The notes under the pieces were generated by a model. That model had not been told where the DNA came from. It ran no database searches and worked only from the letters and a program-made list of their open reading frames with translations. From NCBI RefSeq assembly GCF_001949145.1, contig NW_019091729.1, positions 96,015 through 160,014 on the forward strand: a stretch of DNA of 64,000 bases, in the 5' to 3' direction. Below, piece after piece: positions 10,410-25,400 of the stretch (position 1 is the first letter of the stretch; each line of letters begins with the position of its first letter). The DNA is from Acanthaster planci (Eukaryota > Echinodermata > Asteroidea > Valvatida > Acanthasteridae). The position numbers and the translations under genes were made by a program.

Positions 10410-13297
10410 CGCAAGAAGCTTTTTCCTTCGATATGTAAAGTTGCTTTCCTTGGAATTTTCATTTTGTGTTGTATGCTAGCATAGATGTGTAGATACAAAT
10501 GGCAACGAAGGCAAAGTATGAGTAGTTAGAATACAGTTTCTCTTTTTGGCCAAATTGGCAAGTGGTGAAGGAATCGATGAATTCATTTGTATAAATCCAT
10601 CCTCTTTATGCCCAAGTTTTTCAGAAATTTCTTGAAAATCCTTGCAGGCCCTACCCGAAAAAAAAATCAACTCACCAAATCGATGGAAGACAGCATTAGA
10701 CAATTTTGGAGTCATGCTTTTTATGACCAAAATTTTACCCTTCGTGTTAATCTAAATGTTCACAACTATACCATTGGTGTGATAGACTGAAATGAATCTC
10801 CTAGACTCATTACTTAACAGTAAGCGTATCTTACAATCACCAGTGTCTTGACTGATGTCTCGATATCATGCCCATATCATAATTCTCCAAGTCGTCATTG
10901 CAAGCGTCACTGACTGTGCAACACAGCGGTAGATGATTTGTCTAGAATGTGAAGCACGTAGCTCCTTGCCTGTGGTGTGGTGTGATGTCCATTAGCAGGT
11001 TCTCGTTGATGAATAAGGATTTGACAGTTGCATTTTTTCTGAGAGTAATTTTCTGAATCTGCGAGCTCCGAAAACTAAGGGCGAAAACTGAAATAACCGT
11101 TGACCGATTAAAGTATCTGATTCATGATTATACATATGCTATGTTTTGCAGAAATATGCAACTGCGATTCAGTTTTTTAAGGTTTGTGCAAAAGATGAGG
11201 CCTTAGCCGTACTCGCGTTCTTCGAAAACTTAATTTCTCTGCTTAACATCGCCTATCACTGCTTGAAACCCTTGTGTCATTTTAGGTGATGGTTGATATG
11301 AGTAAACCGTTTTTCGAATTTTCCGAAACTGTTTCCAACTTTGAACTCTTACTTTGCATCACTCGTAATCTGGTAGGAGTTTCTTACATTACTGAAAGCA
11401 GAAACAATGCACCCTAGCTCTATACCCCTCTTATAGCCTTCGCGTCTGAATAGCGTCTTGCGCTGGACCATCCAGACCTGTCGTTAGCTCGGGTTCTTTT
11501 GCTCAAGGGAGATCCTTGGTAACCTTATTAAGGTCCAGGTTTGCCCCATTATTCCGTTTTCGTCTGTAGGTCCAAACAGTCATTTTGCGCATCTGATACT
11601 TTACTTCGGCCTTTCAGTCTTGGGTAACATTTAAGTCCTCTGTCATCTTGAGGTCCACGGTTACGTGGTGATGTCATGTAAACTTTAGATCCCCGCTTTT
11701 ATACTGGCCTTGTATACCCTCAGAACAAGGTCCGTGTTCATGTCATTGGGTCTAATGCTTCTATAAAATAATGTAGTCAAATCTCCAAACCAGGGACGTA
11801 AACAAGGTTAATACAGACGTGTAGTATGGACTAAACATTCTTCCATTTACAAATGTATGTTATTTCTCAAATTCTGTCGACGTGATGTAGTTGACGTGCC
11901 CCTATCGACCTCCACAAGATAAGACAAGTGTGTACGTGATGATATCGAACATTCTCAAGATTGTTTACGAGATATGTTGGCAATAGTCATGCGATCACTA
12001 AGTCTTGAACATTGTCTGTATGTATGGATATGCGAGTCTTATTACTGGCCGTTGGAAGTATCTAGTTTCGTTGACTAAGCTATACATATGTACATTTTGT
12101 TTTATTCTTATAGTTTTTTCTAGCCGGGAAGGAAAATAGACATTTAAACAAATTACGGGGAAATGTCGTGTGTTTTTTCTAAACGCTTAGGTTTACATTG
12201 TCACAATGAATATAATTACACATCAAACCACAGATAGTGACAAACACAAAGATAATTCTGTTGGTATGGTTGCTGTTTTATTTTTGAAGGTATAAAAAAG
12301 TGTGTCGCTAAAATTAAACATATCAAAGTTCAGTACCTGACAAGCTTGTTATTTTTTTTATCATAGCCAAATGCCAATGTACACGAAATGAAAGATAAAA
12401 CAGCACTTTGGATTCGGCTGTATAAACTTTTTTTCTTTGGTTACTCGCTCCGATCCTTCCCGCTGTCGAATGGACGAGTCTAATAAGTCGAGCAGTGACG
12501 TACGACAAGGATTAGCACGCGACTGGTTCATATCAATCCCGGGGGATGTAATAATGGGGTAATCGTCAAAGACTGTTTGCGTTAGCTCTGTTAGCCTCTG
12601 CAATCGAGCAGTTACAACATCTTGCGACCGTTCGTGCAGGGTTAAGCAGTTTGCTATCTTCCCCAGACGTGTTTCTTCAAACATGGAGCTATTAAAAAGC
12701 TGCACAGAGTCTCCATCTTCAGAGATACAGCGTGAAGCTCAAAATGCCGTAGATGGAGAGCCTGTAAAAAGTAACGCATTGAAACAAGTCTAGTAGCGGC
12801 TGTATAGTCTGATGACCCACTTTACATGTGCATGTGCATTGAGTACACATGGTCTCCAGCGCCAACGGGGACCGCGCAGTGTGGTACAAGTTGACGGTTC
12901 TTTTCAACCCGCAGACGGTGCTAGCTTCAGTAGCTTCTTAACAGCACTGTTGAGTTGCGGTGACGGCTAATCCATTTTACAAAGACCAATATCCCACTGG
13001 TTCGGCGACAGGACTTGCTTAACAAAGCCGGGTAGGTCGGTGGAAACCTTGGAGCGAAGCAGTGGTTGGAAAAATTCACGGCAGCCCTCCATCATTAAAA
13101 CAGCTATTAGTTGTATGCCGATCATTTCACATGGATCAAGGCTCTCGCCATTTTATTATTGCATGATGATTCGTGTGAGTAGAGTTGCCCTCTTCCTCAG
13201 TGTGAAGAAGTAATATTGTTTTGACAAGGACAGCGGAGTAACCAGCCTACCACTGCATCAATCTCTTCAAAGGAACCAGGATTTACTTTTATTAAAC
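10410..13297. other. Intergenic, no supported gene
   Basis: The region between the UBAP2L-like and RASL12-like genes holds only short open stretches without splice-supported coding character. It presumably contains the upstream regulatory DNA of the RASL12-like gene, but no specific element can be named. Confidence 0.4.
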
Positions 13298-13438
13298 ACT
13301 TCAGATCTGAAGTCAGTCAGGAGTGTACAGTCAGTCAGCTTCATCGTGTCAGTACCGGTTCGCGGACCGGCCGCCGAGTGCTACCGTTATTTTCGTGGGA
13401 TGAACAATGTCCTATCGACCCATGAGAAGTCGCAGTAG
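13298..13438 (+). promoter_or_regulatory. RASL12 5' leader: 16-bp palindrome, GC hairpin and overlapping uORF
   Basis: A perfect 16-bp palindrome (acttcagatctgaagt) lies at 13298-13313. A short GC-rich hairpin (ccggttcgcggaccgg) follows about 40 nt before the main start. An upstream ATG at 13400, with G at -3, opens a 12-codon frame ending with TAG at 13436-13438. It overlaps the main ATG at 13407 out of frame. Such a uORF would be expected to lower initiation at the main start. The transcription start was not identified. Confidence 0.45.
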
Positions 13439-16400
13439 CGGAGCTAGCGGGATGATCGTCCCGGAATATAAGATAGCGCTGCTGGGCAGCTTAGGAGTTG
13501 GCAAGTCGGGTAGGTTTGGAGATGAGTCTGTTTCCTTGCTCTGTAATGTAAACACGTTCAAGGTACTGTGCTGCTTGCTAAAGCTACTTAGTGGATCAAT
13601 TTATGATCTAATTTTGTGTAAACAAGCATAACAAGACAATATGAATGTGTCGTAATTCTTTTAAAAAAGGTTAACCATGAAGCATTCCATCATGTCTTTG
13701 AGTGTTTCTTTCAGCTCACTTGCCAGTCTTGTAAAATGTAAAAGATTAGCATCTCAACTACAGCGTAAACGTGCTTGATCGACATGATCGATCTCCGTAG
13801 CAACTTGCAAATTGAAATCCTCTTATCTGTCCAGTGTTTGATTAATTTCGACAGAGGATGCGAAGATGATTACTGATTCAAAGTTTAGACTGGGTATACT
13901 GTATATGCAATTGTTTGAACCCTAGAGTCATACACAGGTTATTTCAACTTATTTCGCCAGTGTAGCTAAAAGACTATGTTCATTCTATTTAGCACGTTGA
14001 TTTCAGAGGCAAGAAATGTATCGACGGAGTTTATTTCAAATTCGCTGACTAGTCGGCGCCGGTCGGCAATGCATTTCTCTGGACGTAACTTTTAAAAGTA
14101 ATACTCCTACAAATAAACTTCTCACAATTTCTAAACTTCTTTGCAAAAGACGTGCACCTGTTGAATTTTTAATTTTAAGGTTTCTATTCTCCATACCTGA
14201 ACCGAATATTGTACCCTGCAAAAAGCACACAAATGACATGCATGTCAGAAATGACAAAGGCGCGAATTGATTTTCTTACAGGAAGATCTTTTGAAAACCA
14301 CATGTCAAAATATTCAGTGGATCTAATCTATTGATACATAAAAATGTGTTACTTTGTTCAGGTTTCCATTGTGGTTGTTACTACATATTTTTCTGACAAA
14401 CTTTGAATCTTGTTTGCCGCTGCCTCGAGGCATTTTTACTTCTAAGGTGCACAGTAGGCGTTGTATCCACAAGCCATTCTCCTGATGCATTCCATACGCC
14501 TTGCTTTCCTTTGTATCTGGCATACCGATGCAGTTCTGTTGTTTGCCGTCTTGCAAACATGCTAAAACAGTTTTAGTCAGTAAATGGTCAACAGAAATGT
14601 GCTCGCTTCGTGTATCTTAACAGAGAGTTATGTTGATCTGACGTTTTTGGCAGTTTGTTAATCTGATCGGTTATTATTCTTGATCGCTTTTGTCTTCAAG
14701 AGAGCAGAGGTAGGAGAAGAATTTGCATCTAAAACGGTTCATTTTTAGCAGAAAGGTTGACTCAGGTCTTCATTTCCTAGCACTGTGATCCTTGAAAAGA
14801 TTAGGAAAAGTAAAATATTTGTTAAAATCAGAAGATATACCGCAGACTTTGAGGTCTAACCTCTACCCATCCATGCAGCTTTATTTATGCGTGGGCGTTA
14901 TCGCACTACATTCATAACCTCTCTCCCGTTGTCAGCATAACCAGGGTCATAAGGACACTCGACAGTAATGTTGATGGCGATTTCCAAATCTACAGTAACC
15001 CACCAGAAGCGAAGTTCACCTCTGCTTTATAGCACTGATGGGTCATTTGGACGTCGTAAACTCCCCACGCCATTCGAAATGGGCAATTCTTACATTTGTT
15101 TATCCAAATACATTAGTGGAACACCAAAAGCTTGAAGTTTTACAGCCATGACGTGAGACGTAATTATAGTAATATCCTGGGATTTCCAAAGAGACAGAAA
15201 ACATAAAAGTAGACAATCAAAATTATTTTGCCGAAATGCCACCCAGGAAGGCACAAGGATGCTGTAAACTTTGGAAATAGCCGTTACTATGTTTCATAAG
15301 GACACATGCATAAAGACTACATGTTTAGACAAGGTACCGTTATCGCTAAACGCCATGAATTCATTCCGTTAAAATATATAAAACAAAATTGGAAGGAACA
15401 TTCACTGAGTCTCTAGGGCGTTTTCAGAGGACTTTAAAACATGAAGGTGCACATCAAGTGCATGTATGGTTAGTATCAATACTTCCTTGATCGGAGAGCG
15501 AGCAGTATTAGGGAAATTAACTCTACGTTAAAATTGGTATTCGTTGCCTTCGAACATTTGAACCGTGCTGCAGAATCGATAGCGAGCGTATTATGCTATG
15601 CAGAGAGGAGCTCCCTCAAACGGCTGGTGTGACCGAACACTGCCAACCAGTTTTGTTAGTGTCCTAAAAAGCCACTGTTATTGACAGAACGTGAGGCAGC
15701 ATTATGGTGCCAAACTTGACCCACAAATCCCATTTCAAGTGTTTCAATTCCTGATACTGTATTAAATAACATAGGCTGAAGAATAGAGTGTATAGTGCTG
15801 ATAATTATTTCCCCTTGATCCGCTTCGAGCAGAATAAAGAGGGCGAGTTTGGAATTGAATTTGACAGTCTATACGCATTCACCGCATAGGCACGCAAGTT
15901 TATGCGCGTTTGACGCGGAGCACGCCGAGTACGCACAACGAATTAAGGCTGGAATGTATGGTCTTCACGTGCAAGCAGAACGCGTGCAAGAACTTAGAAC
16001 CCTCTGACTTTCTTTCGCCGGTGAGGGTGCACTTCAGCTCGGGGCGGTATGACTAATCAGGCCCGTAGGCCCGTAGGCTGGGCGGGGGGTCAAGGGGTTC
16101 GAACGAACCCCCCACCCCCGCTGGCTTCTGAGTTCCGCTTGTTGGTGGTCTTTTGTGTGTGTGTGTAGGCCCTACTGAATATTTAAATATACCGTAGGAC
16201 CCAATATTCGGCATACGAGCCACGGCTTATAGTATACGTTGATTCTCAAGCTCAAGGTGACCACGATTCTGCCTATTAATGAATCAATCTCTAGTCATAT
16301 ACACCATCAGGAAGTTCCGGCAATTATCCACATTTCAGTTGTTTCAGAGGGTTTGAAATCAATGTATTTTTGTTAAGTTTATTCAATATTGAAATCTACA

Positions 16401-19400
16401 GTGTACAAGTCTTCCATGCAACCTTTGGTTCATGACAGACAGGCAACTTTTCAATGCTGTTTTCCAAAGCACATTGTGATAGGCCTTTGTATAGAAATAT
16501 GAGTTAACAGTGCCAAAAGTTCCACTTTTTGGTTTGACGACCCCCCCCGTCTCTGGTCAGGCAATGGGCCTGCTAATCCACAGACATATATACACATAGA
16601 CCACGAGTTTTGCGCATGTAACCGTGAGTTTATAAACCGTGGGCAAGTAATGGGCGAAACGACGAATGGCAGTGCGTCTATTGCGAATTGCGCGTAACGC
16701 ATGCATGAACTGGGAATGTATGTATTTGTTTACATAGGCTCTAAAAAGACTCTCTTGTACTGCTATCTCTTCTGTTCAAATGTTGCAACCGCACTTTTTC
16801 GAATCTGCATGGGCAAGATTAAGTAAACAGGGGATTTTTTTTTACAATCAAAAAATGGCTTCATAGAAGTGTCATCTGTGTGTCCCTATACCAAGGGGTG
16901 AATTTGCCCACGTTTTGGATTTAGTCGGGTGCCGTCTTGGCTACGGTACCCTGCCGTTGTTTTGAATAGGAGCTGCCCGTCTATGTGTTTTATATGTCTT
17001 TGGACTAATTCGATTAGACGCCAAAACTAGGGTAGCACCTCACTCACACGCGCGTTTTTCAGCTTGACGCGCTTGCATTTGGCAAATACGCCTATTTGTT
17101 GAAGAGGCATGTAACGCGCGCGTGTACCACCCGCCCACGAGTGTATGCTACTGCAGTGATATCTTCTAATTCTGGCCGAATTACACTACAGCGCGTTAGT
17201 AATTGGACATTGTGGCGTGTGAATCGTCCTATTTAATCAATGGTGCAACGACGGAGAATACTATATTGAGGAAGAAACCACACAAATGTCGAGTCTGCAG
17301 GTCGGCCATGCAAAAGTGTCTGACGATTTAACCGCTTTTGTTTGCGTTTTTCTTTTTATACCTCAATTTCTGAATAACGAATAGTTGACATTTGGCTCTT
17401 GGCGTTTCGTTAAAACAGCCTCATTCTTAAACACCCACGGGTTATAGATTGAAATTATCTGGTCTTCAAATTGACAAAAATTTGGGAAAGAGACATTGAA
17501 CTTTTTTCTATTTCAAGTGGTTTTGGTAACTTTAACAAGCAGTTATTCGAATTTTGAATTATCGGTGAACAATTGACAAAATGTTATTCATTTTTTTATT
17601 GGAAAATGTCCGTTTATACAAAACAAGAGTACAAACCTGCTGGGTCGTTTTCTGGATATGAAGTTAAGTGTATTTTGTTTACTTGTTAAGATAATGTGCT
17701 TTTACTTTTTATTCCCTTTAGCACTGACAGTAAAATTCATCACAAGACGGTTCATCAATGAGTACGACCCAACATTAGGTAAGTGCACGGGGCGTGCACA
17801 AGATATTTCTTTGGATAAGACTTGAAGCTATGCGTGGTGGAAGTACTAAATTAGGTTAGGCTTGCGGTTGCACCATGTGCAAGAAAATATCTCTTTTATG
17901 AGTGTGTGGTTCTGAGAAGACACTCAACGTTCTGAAGAGTATGCTCTGTTCGCCTTCAGGACGGTGACTGATATTTCTTGTTCTGTTTTTTTCTGTTACT
18001 TCCTATGGACCTTTTCAACGATAATTGTAAATCCATAATTATGCACGCATGTGCATAAATGGCTACGGCAGTTATAGGCTTGAGCAATCCATCGGATATG
18101 TATAGGGGTACAGATTGCAACGTCATGGTCTCTCATGTCCTGCACAAGTTTTTTCCCCATCACAAAACCCTCTATCATCATGCATATGTAGCTGTTAAAT
18201 TCTGGTCTAAATGGGGTTGAAGGAGTTCAAAATAAGTACTTCCAAAATTTCTTTTGCCCAAGCGCACGACGTCAACAGAAATAAACATGGCTTTCTGTTA
18301 ATTTGTTGTTTTTTACCTCGGAAAAAGCAGATGTTTGATTCCTCATTTCGTACATTGTAACAGCCTCTTAGAGCAGAAACTTTCAATTATTACAATATTA
18401 CTGGGTTTCCTGAAGACTAAATGAAAAACTCGGAGAGTCTGAGAGCAAAGTGACCGCAAAGTTTGTACCCGTGTACATTTTCGGTGGGTAGCTTACGCTA
18501 TTGCTGCCAGGTTCATTTATGCCCATGGTTCATTTCGTGTAATTATGAAACGTATGTTCATGTACTAATCAGTTGGAAACGGAGTCATTCATTTTTGTGC
18601 CTGTCACAAAAATACACACTTGTCATTTTGTATATTTAGATTTACCACGTAAACACACGTACTCCTGGTGCATTGACACACCAGACACGGGACATGCATT
18701 GGTTTGCAGTCATTCAATTTCTTTGAGTTTTCTGTCATGATATCGTTATGTTGGAATGGATAGCAGTCAGTGTGATTACACTTGCAAAGACCTTACCATT
18801 TAACTTTCATCATTTAATGGCGTGTCACGAACGTGACGTACCCTCCTGTATTTCGGTCACCTATCTGAGTGTTATTATGTTTAGCATTAGTTTTGCTCCT
18901 GCCACACCCTCTCGTTTCCTCGTTCTCATTTACAATGAGAAATCCTCCATCGAGTCAGTGTCTCGTTTCGGCAATATTGTATTCTAATGGAGCTGGTTGT
19001 ACGTGTACATTATACATGTATTAGTATCTTATCCCCGTGGAGGTATTGTTGATATATTACCACCAATCTTGGAACGGCGGCTTTCCCGATCGCATGATAT
19101 CCCTACAGGCTGTCTAATTCGTAGCAGTCACCCATTCACTAAATTATTGAATTTTATTTCGTCCATATGTTGTTCCCGTTGGTATGTACCCACGAAAACC
19201 CCTAGAAAATGGTAGCTGCAATTGACATTGCGTGTCAAGGTTTAGCGACGTCCAGTGGGTGTTGTATGAACACATGGTGACGATAAATCATCCTGAATGC
19301 TCTGTAGCACGTGCCGTGTCGACTTAGAGACGTTTACCAGAAACGCGCTGAAAACTTATAAATCTCTGCTCAAATGTCCCCACAGGCGTCACAAATTGCG

Positions 19401-22400
19401 CTGTAAATAACATACTGTCCATGAAGACTCTTTTGGAAGTCTCATGCATGTGTAACGTTATTTGCCTTTCAGCATGACCTTTTTACTGTTATCGTACATC
19501 TGAATTCCTTACCTTTTGTTGTTTATAACGACATTAGCTTAATTTTCACTGCAAGTAAAAAATGCAACAGAGTTTGACCGTCTTATAAGCCACGAGGGCA
19601 CCGATTGGTGACTTTTATTGACATGTGCAGTTGTAAAATCATTTCATGTGCAATTCGTGAAGATTGTTGTATGCCTTACCGACCTTAGAATCTGTATGAA
19701 CCGCTTACAATTGGTTCACTGCAATAAGTAAAAATTAATATTACTCCAACAAAAGTGCAAAAGCTGTTTTAAGATATTTGAACAGCGCCCCCAACCATTC
19801 ATAAATTTGTTCATTTAAAAGAAGCAGCAAATTACTGGATATTTTACTTAGCATAGGAACATGATCTATGAGGCTTGGATCTTACTAGTCTTGTTTCATC
19901 AATACAACTCTGGTAAAATTACATAAATGTATGTAGGCAACCAACTAGCTTGGCTAATTGTCAGACATATAATGAGGGTCTATAGGCGTACTACGTTGAA
20001 TTCTAGCGTTGGTTCGTTTTATTGTTTACAGGAAAGACGTCATCAATCACCCTCAATATTTTTGCGATGTAAAAGCCCAGTAAAAGGTTGAGAAATAAGT
20101 GAGATTGTATGTGTTGGCATGTACATTATACGTTCACTTTGGCACGTTCGTATAACTGTGATCAACAAAATGCTTCGCAAATTGTTGACCCAACTGGGAT
20201 GCTTTTTAGATACCAAAGGGTGAAGTGACTCAAAGTTCGTTCACTCTCATCAGTTCAGTTCTCATTTCGTTGTTGCAAGGTTGAGAGTTCCTCGATAGCA
20301 AACAGATGATTTGAACAATTGATAGAGTCCATCAACAATTGCTACCTTCCGTTAAAGACCAAGAGGAGGCTGCCGAGGTCCCTTTAAATCGTAACATGTA
20401 AGACCACTGACACAGGCTCGTTTAATTTTAAGTTTGAGAAGTTGAGATTCGCATCTCTCCTATGTATTGAAAAAATTAAATTACAGGTTCTAGATCTTGA
20501 GATATTTGCACAATTAGTCCTTGATATTGTGAATACTGCTTTGTTGGGCTTCTGATGTGTACTGAAATGTTCATGGCACATTTTGATAAAGTTTGTATTG
20601 TAGTTTTCTCGTCTTTCAATCCGGTTTTCCTGGTTCCAATGCTACCTTTTAGTTGTACTCGATGTAGATTGGTGCCGTAGTATGCTCCATCGTGAGGTTT
20701 TGTCTTGAATTGATTCTCCCGTGTCCCTGTTCCCAGTTCCAACTCGATACGAATAAACCTCATAGATTGGATTCGTCAGTCTGTACTCGATCGCCCAGGT
20801 GTCCTTCACACTGTTTTGTTAGGAGTCTTGGCGCCAGTGGATTAAAGAAATAGTTAATAGATCGCCATATTGAAATGGGATTTTATTTTCTCGTTTGCTT
20901 TATCTGGTCACTTTATTCAGCATTATTTCTTATGTCATACAGTTCTTAGAAACCCGTGGCAAAATATTGTCTTTGGAATGTGTAAGCGCAGCTGTTTTTG
21001 GTGTATTTGTTCGCCAACGTTTTATTATTTCATCATAAATTATCTCGAAGGCAAAGTGTCTCCCGGGATATTGGTTGGAATTTAAACCCAAAGATATCGC
21101 AGACTTCGCGCTTTGATCGAATCTACATTAGAATGGGTTTTTACGGTGTTGTTGGGCTGGTCAAGGACTCATTTACTCTTGCCTTCTGCAAAATCCGCCA
21201 TCTTGGAATAGTGTTTTGTGTCTGGGATGAATCATTCGGTTTAAAGATGTTAAACAAAACGTTCAAATGAAGTGTTGAGATTTTTAATTTGTAGCTTATG
21301 TCCTCAGCATTCATAGTTGGACTCTAGTATTATATTGACTATGCCTATTCGGCGTAATAAGGGCATCCTATTATTATAACAATTGTCGTCATGCTTTTAA
21401 ATTAATATTCTCACATTGATTTGATTGGTTAGAGCCCATAGTGTGACTTGGCCAAAATCACCATTACAATATGAGAAATGTTTTTGAACACGAGAAAAGG
21501 TTGTAAAGGGTTGTAACAGTCTAACTTGAATAGAAAAAACCTCTAACGTGAGCACTAAAGAAGGCTTGATTCAGATATATAAGATTTTCTCTGACTGATA
21601 TAGAAACTAGGTTTTCTCCAATGTCTTGTAAGTGACGTTCGCCATTCTTAATTGAATAGTTATCCGACTTTTGTCATCCGCTCGATGCATCTCCAGGATC
21701 AGCACTATTCACACTGAAACCTCAATAACACGCTACAAATTACGTGTCGAATCACATAAATGTTGACTGTCGATCCTACCAAACAGATTTAAGATTCCAT
21801 CACGGTTGACCAACTTAATCCATGGCCCCATCGCCTCGCAAAGCTTCGGAGTTAAAGTCTACCCGAGGTGTTCGAATTAATACCGGTGGCATTGGAGTGA
21901 AAGGAATAACAAGTAACAAATTGCCCGATACATAATTATTTTGCAGCTACATACAAACAGATTTAGGACAGAAGTTTGAAAATTCATTGTTTAGAACAAC
22001 AAAGTTGGTTTGCTGGAGGTTGAAAAAGGAAGTATGTTACCGTGTTAGAGCTCAAAATTTTCACAATTTTTGTACTCCTTGGTTAAGGTCTCTGAATGGT
22101 TATGGAGACATGTAATTGAATTGGGTTGTTTTCAAATAGTTAAAAGCTCGACGGGGCTTTGCATGCACCGTTTTCTAGGAAGACGTGGACTCGATGAGAG
22201 GGATTGATAGCTTAGAGTCTTAACTTGAAGACTCGACGATGCGATTGGTCATCAAAGCTTGCAGGTCTTGTGCATGCTAGCAACAGGCTTCCTAACGTGG
22301 GACACATCACATTGCTTCATTAAGACTCCATAACTGACAGTGTTGCTTTGACATCGATTGGACGCCAAAGGTACTCAAGGTCTTGTCAACATTTTGGCTT

Positions 22401-25400
22401 ACCTGTCTACAAAATTGTTACCCGAAGCACATTCTGGTATGTCAAGAATGCACACCTGATGAGTTGGTTTCAACTATAGCTTTTAAGATTTAGAAAGACG
22501 ATGAGGATAGCTAGTGAAGGGCAAGTGATAGCTTTTGTACAAGTATCGTTGTATTGTCCATCATTTAAGTATTGTAGACCCCTCAAAATCCACTTAATAA
22601 AACTTTATCACAGTCTGCAGTGACGGCCCTCTTTCGTTTCCTTCTTTTTGAACTTACAGGCACATTGCATTGCCAAGTCTTGTTGATAGCAGATGCTTCA
22701 TCAAACTTAAAGTGAATCATTTTAAGTACTCCGCCCCAGACTAGATCCCTTTGTAGTTCATTGCGCCATTTTGTATGCGCCACTGTATCTCCATATCAGT
22801 GTTCAATACTTCCATTTTACAGCTCATTTCTCATCCAATCGAAAAGCATGCTTATGCCTCTCAAAGTTCTTGACATTCAAAACGTCATATGAGTCTGCAG
22901 GTGAAGGCAAACTAACCGTGAAAAGCAAAACTATTGCACCCTTCAAACTTGCTTGATGTGTAACTGTAAGGATACCGCCATTCTATTGCCTTACATGTGA
23001 CGTCAGAATGTCACGTGTGGATTGGATGGTGACAGTGAAATTGTCCAGAGTAAGCCCCGTTCGCTGAAACGGACTCCATACTGTGGAGTTATGCCAACCG
23101 TGACACGAACCAGTCCATGATATTCCAGAAGAAGACATAATTTACATCTTCACTAACGTTAAGGGTGTGTTTAGGTAGGTTTTTGTCCGTTTTCAATTTA
23201 ATTGGAATTTCCAATGCACTTTTCATAACATTAGATCTTTAAAAAAAATTGAAGAATGTCTTTTTCATTATGATGACTACAAATTGGAACGGAAATATCA
23301 CTCTTTCGTTCATTGTCTGAGCTTTCCTTTGAAATTTATTATTATTCATTAAATTCCGCATTTTTCAATTAGTGATTTAAGAGAAATATATTCTTCAGAC
23401 CGAATAATTTTTCTTCTAAAGGTATTTTACTTCCTCGCAGTTTCATGATATCCCGCTTTAATAGGGATGAACGTTTGCCCGGAAAAAAATCCTTTGAATC
23501 ATTTACTGAAATTTATCACAACTTCACAAGTGAATTGGAGAGTTTGCAAAATCATTCGGATGTAGTGTTATGATCTTACATATTATGAGTCCAGGATACG
23601 GCGAGAAGGCCAGTCCATGAAATCGCTAGCATCTGTGAACCAGCTCACTTGTGGCTTATTATACATTCCCGAAATCACCCGAGTGTAGACACAGGAATCC
23701 TTGCCAAATCAAAACCAGGGCTCGACAGTCACGCACTCTCCTTACTGCTCAGTCCGGGTTCGCCACCTTTTGCCTTCTTGTACACATGCTTGTGCAGATT
23801 GTTATGCAGGTCTTTGACGTAGACGGAATGTATGAAGGACATCAGAACAGCTGTATCGGAAGATGGACTCGATGATTTATAGCCTTAAAATGATTCCAGT
23901 TGGCAATTTGTAGAAGCCATAAAAATATAATTTAGCGTTAAACTCTAAATAAATAGCAGGGTTTTCATTTATGCTTTTTCGGCCATCAAAATCTGCACTT
24001 TATGCGTATGGTTCTATTTGTCAGTTATTGCAAAGTTATTCCTTAAATTGGCACTTTTCAGGATTTGTTTCGCATGACGTTTTATATTCGCAGTGTTGTA
24101 GAATTATTCACATCCAGTCATGTTCTCAGTCAGGACAGAGGGCGCTACATAGTACAGTATGCATGACGTCATGCATAAATTTACAGTACTTTTAAATGTC
24201 AGTTTCTGTGCCTACGGAGTAATAGCTATTTCTGTACACCCATGGGACTTATTAGCTCTTCAAATTACAGAAGAACTACTGTCTCAGTCACAGTTTGTGG
24301 CTGGTCAGTTAGGCTCGTCCATCGTCTTGTCGCCGGAGGCTGCCAAGTAAATCTATTCTTCTGCTTTTTTCGAGCGAACTCAGCGTGTCAGAGCCTTTTG
24401 GAGTATAAAACTTAGAGGACCTTGGCGGGAAAATAGAGACAAATAACCGGTTTAAACATAGGTCTCTAGGATCAAAGAAATTAGATCTGAAGTAGACATT
24501 CGTGTATGGGTGTAAACACAGTACAAAATCAATTGACAGAGCTACAGGGGTCCGTCGATATGAGAGAAATGAATCGAGAATTCCCAATAATTCAACTTCT
24601 ATCCTCTTGAATAGTTTCATTTGTTACCATGCAGGCAACTTCTTGCTACATGTACAGACTGCAAGCATTAATGTAGTGACATTTTGCCTTATGAAACTAC
24701 CATGTATGCATGGACGCATGCAAGACGCAGCTAGGTAAATGCACTGACCAGAATAGTCGGGATGAAAACTTCCAAAATTTCCAAAGCTTTATAGCCATGT
24801 TCATAAAGTGAAGCTGTAAACTTGGCACATGTGTACATGTATTGCGAATCTGCATAAAAAGTCGACTTCAAGTTACGAAATGCCCAGGACCTCTGCGAGT
24901 GGAATACTGAGTACCATCTACAAAAAGTCGACAGAATAAGCCAAGCTGTCATCGGTTTACCTCAAGTATTTTTGTCTGTTAGTCCTCAAAAGGAATCTTC
25001 ACACATCATAATGTCGTTGTCATGCATCATGTCCCCCCTCCAAGTGTCAGGAAAACACGTCAGTTCTTCTTACTCACGCACGGACGACTCTCAATCCTTT
25101 CTTCACAATGTGTTCATGGATGAAATCGGTTTCAATTACCCATTGATTTTAGTTCATCATTCGGATAAACCATCTACCTCCCTCAATGTCTGGTGTTCTT
25201 TTCACATATGCCACTAGATTCACTTGAAGGATCAACTGGCCCTGGGGGAAAACTTTTTAACGGACCTTGGCGTGACAAATGCCTGTAATCTATCAGGTAT
25301 AGAGATCTAGACAAGACTGTATAAGATTACGAACAAATAAACTTTCAATTTCACCGTATTTTGAGGAACATAGTACAGCACCGGTTTTAGTAAACCGACT

